Assembly (NCBI RefSeq): GCF_000284015.1 | Contig: NC_016943.1 | Span: 2,707,541-2,771,540 of the forward strand | Direction: 5' to 3' | DNA: 64,000 bases | Origin: Blastococcus saxobsidens DD2 | GTDB lineage: Bacteria > Actinomycetota > Actinomycetes > Mycobacteriales > Geodermatophilaceae | Shown: positions 9,250 to 16,265 of the stretch, piece by piece | Layout of the letters: each line of letters starts with the position of its first letter | Numbering within the stretch: position 1 is the stretch's first letter | Program-made: the position numbers and the translations under genes | Notes under the pieces: generated by a model | What the model saw: only the letters and a program-made list of their open reading frames with translations | Told to the model about the DNA's origin: nothing | The model's database searches: none

Positions 9250-9552
9250 TCAGCTCTCTCCTGGACGTGCGGGCGCCGGCACTGGGCCGGCAGCTGCGGA
9301 CGGCAGCACCGGGTTCCCCCCACCGGTCTCGATCGGGTCGGCGACCTGCGCGCCCGGCGCGATCAGCCGCTCCAGGTGGCCGAGCAGTTCCAGCCACCCG
9401 CTGAAGGGCAGGCCGGCGTCGGCGGGATGCCCGGGAGCACCCTCGCCCGGGCCCTGACCGGTCTCGGGCAGGCAGCGGAGCACGCCCTCCACCTGACGAG
9501 CGGAGCCATCGACGGCATCTGCCGCGGTGAGCGACACGAGGACGTGGACCAT
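9250..9552 (-). CDS. Small protein of unknown function at head of ABC operon
   Basis: I do not recognise this 100-aa product (MVHVLVSLTAADAVDGSARQ...). It has a very good ribosome site: GGAGG, six bases, then ATG. It reads in the same direction as the transport operon, and its stop is one base before an in-frame upstream start of the solute-binding gene, suggesting coupling. The N-terminal 70 residues look foldable (alternating hydrophobic and polar, with HLERLIAPGAQVADPIETGGG); the tail is rich in Pro, Ala and Gly. It has no signal peptide or membrane span. It could be a small ligand-binding or regulatory protein; no function can be assigned. Confidence 0.6.
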   Translation of the reverse strand: MVHVLVSLTAADAVDGSARQVEGVLRCLPETGQGPGEGAPGHPADAGLPFSGWLELLGHLERLIAPGAQVADPIETGGGNPVLPSAAAGPVPAPARPGES

Positions 9553-9651
9553 GCCGGACCTCCGATGACCCGTGGACCCATCCGCCGTCGGTGGCGGCCG
9601 GGTCGGTACGGAGGTGACGCTAGGTGTGACCTGGATTACAGACGAGGGGGT

Positions 9652-9684
9652 GGGTCCCTACGGTCACCCGCCAGGGTCCCTACG
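9652..9684 (-). promoter_or_regulatory. 11-base direct repeat, candidate operator for the ABC operon
   Basis: CGTAGGGACCC occurs twice on the minus strand (9662-9652 and 9684-9674), with start-to-start spacing of 22 bases, about two helical turns. It lies about 100 bases upstream of the first operon gene and overlaps the stop codon of the LAL regulator. LAL/MalT-type regulators are known to use short direct repeats, so it is a plausible binding site. No clear -10/-35 pair was recognised between it and 9552. Confidence 0.4.
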
Positions 9685-12649
9685 ACCTGGAGCTGCCCGC
9701 GGTCGCGCCGAGCCAGCCCTCCCGCTCCGCGGTGAGGACGAGGCTGATCCGGGAGGTCGATCCGGTCTTGCGGTAGAGTCGGGACAGGTAGGCCTCGACG
9801 GTCTTGCGGCTGTAGTGCATCGCCTCGGCGATCTCCCGGTTGTTCAGCCCGTCGCGCACCAGCTGCAGCAGCTGGAGATCGATGTCGGCGAGCCGCGGGG
9901 TGGAGCCGGCGGGGACGGGGCGGCCGCGCCCCAGCAGGATCCCCCGGCTGCGCGCCAGCGCCTGCGCCCGCTGCACCCACGCGCGTGCGCCGAGGGCCTC
10001 GAACCCGCCGGCCGCCGCGCCCAGGTGGGTGGGCGCGTCGTGGTCCAGCAGGGCGAGGAGGAAGTGCCCGCGCGCCGTCGCCAGCGGGATGCCGGCGTCC
10101 TGCCCGCGCCGGAGCGCCTCCACCGCGCGCGCCGGGTCGCGGTCCAGCAGCGCTTCCGCGGTGTCGACCGCGCGCAGCAGCCGGACCGGGATCGACTCCG
10201 CGCGCTGCGCCAGGCGCCGGACCAGCGGGGCAGCGGACGCCAGAGCGCCGGGATCGTCCCGGTCCAGGGCCGCGTCGACCAGCGCGTTCAGGCTCTCGGC
10301 GACCACGTCGTGCCAGCCGGTGCGGGCACCGGAGTGCAGGCACTCGGCCAGCCGCTCCGCGCCGTCGCCGCCGGGGTCCCGGGCCAGGTCGATGCGCGCC
10401 CGCATCAGCTCTCGCTGGGCGCACCAATAGGCCGACTGCTCCTCCAGCCGGATGCTGTCCACCACCTCCTGGGCGGCGACGGGGAGTCCCTGGGCGAGCA
10501 GGATCCGGGCCTCGTGCATCCGCAGCCACGCGAGGTTGGTCGCCAGACCGGCGAACTCGAGCGCGATCACCCCGCTGTGGATGGTGTCCAGGGCGGCGTC
10601 CCACTCCCCGCGCAGCCACTGCACCCGCGCGAGGGCCGAGACGGCCTGCCCGCCCAGGTCCTGCCAGCCGGCCCGGGTGGACAGCGACTCGATCAGCTCC
10701 CGGGCGGCCGGCGTCTCCTCGGTGCTGTCGGTCAGCCGGCTGACGAACGTCCAGGACTCCAGGGCGCTCAACCGCGCCCCGACCGGGAGCGCGTCCGCGT
10801 CGTCGATCGCCAGGTGCCAGAGCCCGTCCAGCGCCTGCTCGGCGCGCACCCGGCTGCCCACCATGTTCTCGACGAACGCCAACGAGCTGTAGGTGACCGC
10901 CCGGGCCTCCGGGTCGCCGCAGCGCAGCCGGGTCCAGGCCAGTCGCGCCAGCTCGGCCGCCTCCTCGGTGCGGCCGAGGTAGGTGAGCAGGAGGCTGCGC
11001 TGGGCGACCACCGCGGCGGGCGCGTCCTCGCCGGGCACCAGCCGCTCCGAGAGCTCGAGCGCCTGGCTCGGCCGGCCGGTGGCGTACGCGGCGTTGACGA
11101 CGGTGAGCGCCGTGGAGGTGCGGCGGCGGCGCGCCGGCAGCAGCTCCGCGGCCCGGACACCGGCGGCGATGGCGAGATCGGGGCGGGAGCCCTTCCAGTA
11201 CGCCTGGGTCTGCAGGGCGAGGATCTCCGACGCCTGCGCCGAGCCCGGGGGGACGAGCTCCAGCGCGCGGTTCAGCCAGCGGGCCGCCGACAGGGGCGCG
11301 GTGTCCCGGGTGGCGCGGGCGGCCTCCATCGCCGTCTCGATCGCGACCGGATCGCCCGGGCTGGCCGCCTCGACCGCGTGCGTCGCGCGTTCCAGGAGTC
11401 CGATCCGCGGGTCGGGATGGGTGACCGTGTGCGCGCTGATGGCAGCGTGCACGCGGCGCCGTTCCACCGGCCCCAGGTCGTCGTAGAGCACCTCGGCCAT
11501 GAGCGGGTGCGCGAACTCGAAGCCGCCCGAGCCGACCCGGGAGAGCACCGCCGACTCGGTCAGCGCGTCGAACGCCCGCTGGATCCTGGGTTCGTCCAGC
11601 CCGGTCAGCTCGGCGATCAGCGAGAGCTGGTCCAGGTGCACCCGGCCGAACGCGGACATGACCCGCGCGAGGCGCCGGGCGTCCTCGTCCTGCTGGAAGA
11701 TGCGGTGCAGCAGCGCGCCGCGCCGGGACACCAGGCCGCGCCCGGGCTCACCCGACAGGTACAGCCGGCCGTGTGCGCTCCGGATGGCCCGCTGGGCGGT
11801 GAGCGCCAGCAGGGTCTCCCACGCGAAGAGCGGGTTGCCGCGGCTCTGCGCGAACACGTGCTGGACCAGGCGTGGGTCCGGCGAGCCGTCGAGGGCCGTG
11901 GAGATGAGCGTCCGGGTGTCCTCCTCGCTCAGCGGCGCGAGGTGGACGACCGGCCCGGCCCCCTCCTCCACCAGCCGGCCGACCGTCGCCGCGAAGGCGG
12001 TGCCCGGGACCGGCTGGCCGCTGCGGAGGGCGAACACCAGCAGCAGGGGCCGGTCGCGCAGGTGGCGTGCGGCCAGGCAGAGCGCCGCGAGGCTCTCCTC
12101 GTCGGCGAGGTGGGCGTCGTCCACGGCGATGACGCAGGGCCGCTCGTCGGTCAGCGAACGCAGCAGCCGGGTCGTCATGACGTACGGCGACTGGCGCCGG
12201 CTGACCTCGTCGCCCTGCGGCGCGGTCACCGACCGGTCCATCGCCTCCAGGAGGCCGTCGAGCTCGACGCGCACCCGCGCGCCGACGTCGGCCCGCGGCG
12301 TCGAGGCCAGGGCATCCTTGAGGACGGCGTAGGCGATGGAGCTGTCGTACTCCTGGGCCCGGCCGTGGAGGACGTGGTGCCCCTGCGCCCGGACCCGGCC
12401 GAGCAGCTCGCGCAGCACCCGCGTCTTGCCGACGCCCGGCTCCCCCGTGAGCACGCAGACCCCGCTCCACCCGGCGGCGAGGCGCTCGGTGAGCTCCGTC
12501 AGCGTGCTCAGCGTGCCGTCGCGGCCGACCGGCGGCAGCTCCGCGATGCGGGGGCCCACCAGGGTGGTGGCATCGCCGTCCGGGCACGCGGCCGACGCCG
12601 TGCCCACGGCCCGGGGCCGCGGCGCAGCGTCCTCCGGCGAACCGCGCAT
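9680..12649 (-). CDS. LuxR-family ATPase transcriptional regulator (LAL type)
   Basis: 989-aa large ATP-binding LuxR regulator. An AAA/NACHT-like ATPase region occupies about residues 35-330 with Walker A LTGEPGVGKTRVLREL and Walker B CVIAVDDAHLADEE. A long helical TPR-like middle follows, and the C-terminal 60 residues form a LuxR helix-turn-helix (RDGLNNREIAEAMHYSRKTVEAYLS in outline). Such proteins sense a ligand and, with ATP, activate nearby catabolic or biosynthetic operons. It is transcribed in the same direction as, and immediately upstream of, the ABC/acyl-CoA operon, with 127 bases between its stop and the next start, so it is the natural candidate activator. The inducer is unknown. 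Confidence 0.93.
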   Translation of the reverse strand: MRGSPEDAAPRPRAVGTASAACPDGDATTLVGPRIAELPPVGRDGTLSTLTELTERLAAGWSGVCVLTGEPGVGKTRVLRELLGRVRAQGHHVLHGRAQEYDSSIAYAVLKDALASTPRADVGARVRVELDGLLEAMDRSVTAPQGDEVSRRQSPYVMTTRLLRSLTDERPCVIAVDDAHLADEESLAALCLAARHLRDRPLLLVFALRSGQPVPGTAFAATVGRLVEEGAGPVVHLAPLSEEDTRTLISTALDGSPDPRLVQHVFAQSRGNPLFAWETLLALTAQRAIRSAHGRLYLSGEPGRGLVSRRGALLHRIFQQDEDARRLARVMSAFGRVHLDQLSLIAELTGLDEPRIQRAFDALTESAVLSRVGSGGFEFAHPLMAEVLYDDLGPVERRRVHAAISAHTVTHPDPRIGLLERATHAVEAASPGDPVAIETAMEAARATRDTAPLSAARWLNRALELVPPGSAQASEILALQTQAYWKGSRPDLAIAAGVRAAELLPARRRRTSTALTVVNAAYATGRPSQALELSERLVPGEDAPAAVVAQRSLLLTYLGRTEEAAELARLAWTRLRCGDPEARAVTYSSLAFVENMVGSRVRAEQALDGLWHLAIDDADALPVGARLSALESWTFVSRLTDSTEETPAARELIESLSTRAGWQDLGGQAVSALARVQWLRGEWDAALDTIHSGVIALEFAGLATNLAWLRMHEARILLAQGLPVAAQEVVDSIRLEEQSAYWCAQRELMRARIDLARDPGGDGAERLAECLHSGARTGWHDVVAESLNALVDAALDRDDPGALASAAPLVRRLAQRAESIPVRLLRAVDTAEALLDRDPARAVEALRRGQDAGIPLATARGHFLLALLDHDAPTHLGAAAGGFEALGARAWVQRAQALARSRGILLGRGRPVPAGSTPRLADIDLQLLQLVRDGLNNREIAEAMHYSRKTVEAYLSRLYRKTGSTSRISLVLTAEREGWLGATAGSSRS

Positions 12650-12839
12650 GCGGCCGACAGTAGGACATCAGCGGTTCATGCCGGGATAACACTTTGGTTG
12701 CCTTCGCACCAGGGCTCCCCGCGCCGACCTGCGCCGATCAGGGCGTCGTTCACGTCACGGACGGGGCGTCCGCCGGCACGTCGAGCGGGTGTCGCGGCTC
12801 GCCGAGGCGGGCCGGGTGCCGACGCAGTAGGAAGGACCG

Positions 12840-13310
12840 ATGACCGAACCGTTCCCGCCGCTCGCCCAGCTCGCCGCCGACGAGGAGGAGCTGCAGTTCT
12901 CCTCGTTCACCAACGAGGACGCGTGGGAGCTCGGGTCCGCGCTGGTCGCCGCCGCCCGCCGGGAGGCCGCACCGGTCGCGGTGGAGATCGCCCGCAACGG
13001 GCACCGGCTGTTCTCCGTCGCCCTGACCGGCGCGACCCCCGACAACTGGAGCTGGATCGAGCGCAAGTCGCGGGTGGTCCACCGCTTCGGGCACAGCTCC
13101 CTGTACGTGCGCCAGGCGAGCGTCGAGCGGGACACCACGTTCGAGGCGGAGTTCGGGCTGGACCCGCAGCGGTACGCCGCCCACGGTGGCGCGTTCCCGC
13201 TCCTCGTGCGCGGCGTCGGCCCGGTCGGCGTCGTCGCGGTGTCCGGGCTCCCCCAGCTCGACGACCACCGGATGGTCACCGGGGTGGTCCGGGAGCAGCT
13301 CCGCAGCTGA
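12840..13310 (+). CDS. UPF0303 / heme-degrading-domain (GlcG-HbpS-like) protein
   Basis: 156 aa, matching the UPF0303 group related to the GlcG/HbpS fold: NEDAWELGSALVAAA near residue 30, VAVEIARNGHRLFSVAL, IERKSRVVHRFGHSSLYV in the centre, and a C-terminal GGAFPLLVRGVGPVGVVAVS. Proteins of this fold bind heme or small ligands, and the heme-degrading label comes from homologues; activity here is not demonstrated. It starts at ATG 12840 with GGAAGGA upstream. It is divergent from the LAL regulator (190-base gap) and sits 122 bases before the MFS exporter on the same strand. Confidence 0.8.
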   Translation: MTEPFPPLAQLAADEEELQFSSFTNEDAWELGSALVAAARREAAPVAVEIARNGHRLFSVALTGATPDNWSWIERKSRVVHRFGHSSLYVRQASVERDTTFEAEFGLDPQRYAAHGGAFPLLVRGVGPVGVVAVSGLPQLDDHRMVTGVVREQLRS

Positions 13311-13432
13311 CGGTCGGCCGGCCGGTCGGCCCCGTCGGCCACGGGCGACAATGCCCGCGGGCCACGCCGGGTCGGCGGGGCGCCGGAGGCGCTGGCGCGG
13401 CGGCGTCGACGAGGAAGGGGCACGGGGACGGA

Positions 13433-14674
13433 ATGCGGCCAGCACCACCGACCCGGCCGGCGGACGTCGCCGGCCACCGCGTCGGCGAGCCCGGCTACCG
13501 GTGGATCAGCGTCGCGCTGTTCGCCGCGGGGCTGGCGACGTTCGCCCTCATCTACAGCACCCAGGCGCTGCTGCCGGAGTTCTCGCGGGTGTTCTCCGTG
13601 TCCGCCGCCGAGAGCACGCTGACGGTCTCGCTCAACACGGTCGGCCTGGGGGTCGCCCTCCTGGTGGCCGGCCCGCTGTCGGAGGTGGTGGGTCGGACCC
13701 GGCTGATCCACCTCTCCCTGGCGGCGTCCGCGGTGGTGGGGATCGGGTGCGCCGTCGCGCCGACGTGGGAGGTCCTCCTCGGCCTCCGCCTGCTCCAGGG
13801 CGTGGCACTGGCCGGGCTGCCCGCCGTCGCCACCGCCTATCTGCGCGAGGAGCTGCACCCCGGGACCCACGCCCGGGCGGCCGGGGTCTACATCGGCGCC
13901 ACGGCGCTCGGCGGGATGACCGGCCGGCTGGTCACCGCGCCGATCGCCGAGGTGGCGGGGTGGCGATGGGCGCTGGGCGCCGTGGCCGCGATCGCCCTGG
14001 TGTGCGCGGTCGTCGTCCGTCTGCTGCTCCCGGCTTCGCGCCATTTCGTGCCGGCACCGGCGCGCCTGGGCCACCTGGTGACCATGACCCGGCGGGCACT
14101 CGGTGATCCGGCTCTGCTCGCGCTGTACGGCATCGGGGCCTGCTCGGTCGGTGCCTTCATCGGCGTCTACAACGCCGTCGGTTTCCGGCTCACCTCACCG
14201 CCGCTCGACCTGGGCCTGGGCGCCGCCGGGCTGGTCTTCCTGGTGTATCCGCTCGGCACCCTGGGGTCGATGGTCGCCGGGCGCCTGGCCGACCGCTTCT
14301 CCCGGCGTGCCGTGGTCCCGGTCGGCTGCCTGATCACCGTCGCCGGGATCCTGCTCACCCTGGCCGGCTCGCTGCCGGTCGTCGTGCTGGGCCTGGCGGT
14401 GATGACCGGCGGCTTCTTCGCCGTCCACGGGGTCGCGAGCGGCTGGGTGCCCACCCGTGCGCACGCCGGTGGCGCAGCCGCCGGGCAGGCCGCGTCGCTG
14501 TACCTCTTCGCGTACTACCTGGGCGCGTCGGCGTTCGGCAGCCTCACCGGCCGGGCCTGGACGGTGGCCGCCTGGCCCGGTGTCGTGGTTCTTGCCTGTG
14601 CGCTGCTCGCCGTCAGCGGGCTGCTGTCCCTCTGGCTCCGTCGGCTGCCCTCGCTGGACCCGCTCCGCCGCTGA
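13433..14674 (+). CDS. MFS transporter (YnfM/AraJ-like drug or sugar efflux)
   Basis: 413-aa major facilitator with about 12 hydrophobic segments. The loop LSEVVGRTRLI (after TM2) and its repeat GRLADRFSRRAVVP (after TM8) are the MFS signature loops. The C-terminal LYLFAYYLGASAFGSLTGRA is typical of the YnfM branch. ATG 13433 is chosen because the sequence upstream in the same frame has shadow-like composition; GGGGACGGA precedes it. Likely a proton-driven exporter in the cytoplasmic membrane; the substrate cannot be predicted. Confidence 0.9.
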   Translation: MRPAPPTRPADVAGHRVGEPGYRWISVALFAAGLATFALIYSTQALLPEFSRVFSVSAAESTLTVSLNTVGLGVALLVAGPLSEVVGRTRLIHLSLAASAVVGIGCAVAPTWEVLLGLRLLQGVALAGLPAVATAYLREELHPGTHARAAGVYIGATALGGMTGRLVTAPIAEVAGWRWALGAVAAIALVCAVVVRLLLPASRHFVPAPARLGHLVTMTRRALGDPALLALYGIGACSVGAFIGVYNAVGFRLTSPPLDLGLGAAGLVFLVYPLGTLGSMVAGRLADRFSRRAVVPVGCLITVAGILLTLAGSLPVVVLGLAVMTGGFFAVHGVASGWVPTRAHAGGAAAGQAASLYLFAYYLGASAFGSLTGRAWTVAAWPGVVVLACALLAVSGLLSLWLRRLPSLDPLRR

Positions 14675-14697
14675 GCGGCCGGCTCGCCGCGCTCGGA

Positions 14698-15675
14698 CTA
14701 GGCGCCGTGGTCCGCCGCGGCCCGGAGCAGCTCCGCGGCCCCCGGCGTGGCCGCGTGGGCCCCCGCCCTCAGGAACGACTGCTGGACCACCTCGTCCAGC
14801 CGGCTGCGCGACATCATGTCGGTGCCCATGACCTGCTGCTCGCCGGGTCCGGGGGCGAAGACGACCGTCCGGATCCCCTCCGCCTCGAGCGCCCGGACCT
14901 CCCGCTGCAGGAGCCGGTCGGAGTACCGCCGGGCCGCCGGCAGGACCCCTGGCCGCCAGCCCGCGGGGCCGCTCATCGGCGCGATGACGATGACGACGTC
15001 CAGACCCTGCCCGCGGAGGACGGCGGCGTTGGTGGGCGAGTGCACACCGCCGTCGAGGTAGCTGTGCCGCCCGATGCGCACCGGGGCGAAGTAGCCCGGC
15101 ACCGCGCACGAGGCCCCGATCGCCAGGTGCAGCGGCGCCTCCTTCGTACCGGGACGGCCGAACACGACCCGGCGGCCGTCCCGGCGGCGCACGGCGCAGA
15201 TCCACAGATCCGGTTCGGGCCAGCCCGGCCCCTCCAGCTCCCGGAGGGCCGCCAGCTGCTCGACGATGTCGTGCCGCCCGGGCGCCATGAGGGCCATGCC
15301 GGCGGCCATCGGCCGGAACTGCAGCGGCCGGGTCAGCGCCCGCTGCACCATGTGACGTCCGGGCAGCCGCAGCGGGCGGCGCACCAGCTCCCACGGCCGG
15401 AACGGCGCGAGCTCGGGCACGGGAGCCTCCGCCATCTGGCGGAGCACGTCCTCGGTCCCGGACAGGGGTGCCTTCACCGTCCAGGCGGCCAGGTTCTCCG
15501 CGGAGACGCCCAGCCGCAGCAGCGCGCCGGTGATGGAGCCGGCCGAGGTGCCGACGATCACGTCCGCCGTGCGCGCGTCGAAGGCGAAGTCGTGCTGGAG
15601 GACGGCCAGCACGCCCGAGTGGTACGCCTGCCCGACGACGCCGCCGCCGCCGAGCACCAGCCCCACCCGAGTCAC
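14698..15675 (-). CDS. Patatin-like phospholipase family protein
   Basis: 325-aa lipid acyl hydrolase of the patatin/RssA type. All catalytic elements are visible near the termini: oxyanion-hole glycine run LVLGGGGVVGQAYH (residues 5-18), nucleophile motif GTSAGS (G-x-S-x-G) around residue 45, and the catalytic-dyad Asp in YLDGGVHSPTNA near residue 210. The start is GTG 15675 (VTRVGLVLGGG), placed right before the conserved beta strand; more upstream codons have no family similarity. It is convergent with the MFS gene and divergent from the universal stress gene. Cytosolic or membrane-peripheral, possibly in lipid turnover. Confidence 0.9.
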   Translation of the reverse strand: MTRVGLVLGGGGVVGQAYHSGVLAVLQHDFAFDARTADVIVGTSAGSITGALLRLGVSAENLAAWTVKAPLSGTEDVLRQMAEAPVPELAPFRPWELVRRPLRLPGRHMVQRALTRPLQFRPMAAGMALMAPGRHDIVEQLAALRELEGPGWPEPDLWICAVRRRDGRRVVFGRPGTKEAPLHLAIGASCAVPGYFAPVRIGRHSYLDGGVHSPTNAAVLRGQGLDVVIVIAPMSGPAGWRPGVLPAARRYSDRLLQREVRALEAEGIRTVVFAPGPGEQQVMGTDMMSRSRLDEVVQQSFLRAGAHAATPGAAELLRAAADHGA

Positions 15676-15851
15676 GGCCCCGAGCCTGCCACGGGCGCCG
15701 CGGCCAGGCAGTTCGTCCCCGGCCGGCGCACACCGCTCGCGTCCGGCTCCCGGCTCGTAGTCTTCCTGCTGGGGGTCGTGGTCCCCGTGGTCCGCACCGC
15801 CCTCGCCCACCGGCACCCCGCCGGGGGCCGCAGCGACACCGAGGAGCCCGT

Positions 15852-16241
15852 ATGACCGTCCTGGTCGGCTACGTCCCCACGTCCGAGGGTGAGGCCGCCT
15901 TCACCGCCGCACTGCAGGAGGCCAAGCGACGGGCCGAGCCGCTCGTGGTGCTCAACTCGGCGCGCGGCGGCGCCCCGGTCAACATGGACGTCGCGCCCGA
16001 GGAGGCCATCGAGCGCGTGACCGCCCGCGCGAAGGCCGACGGGGTCGAGGTCGACGTCCGGCAGAACATGCACGAGGGCGACGCGGCCGACGAGGTGCTG
16101 CGGGTGGCCCGCGAGGTCGACGCGTCGGTGATCGTGATCGGGCTGCGGAAGCGCTCCCCCGTCGGCAAGCTGCTGATGGGCAGCAGCGCGCAGCGCATCC
16201 TGCTGGCCGCCGACCGGCCGGTCCTCGCCGTCAAGCCCTGA
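15852..16241 (+). CDS. Universal stress protein (UspA family)
   Basis: 129-aa single Usp domain. It starts TVLVGYVPTSEGEAAFTAAL and ends with the ATP-binding class signature G-2x-G-9x-G-S/T in GLRKRSPVGKLLMGSSAQRI. ATG 15852 has GAGGAG about 6 bases upstream. Usp proteins bind ATP or act in stress persistence; actinobacteria carry many copies. It is a lone gene between the patatin gene and the phosphatase. Confidence 0.92.
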   Translation: MTVLVGYVPTSEGEAAFTAALQEAKRRAEPLVVLNSARGGAPVNMDVAPEEAIERVTARAKADGVEVDVRQNMHEGDAADEVLRVAREVDASVIVIGLRKRSPVGKLLMGSSAQRILLAADRPVLAVKP

Positions 16242-16265
16242 CGACCGCGGCGCGGCGACCGCCCG

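Noticed and set aside
9572-14674. A 1700-codon plus-strand open frame
   Set aside because: Only its last 413 codons (the MFS transporter from 13433) are real; the rest is the antisense shadow of the LAL regulator, with Arg/Gly/Pro-rich composition typical of such shadows.
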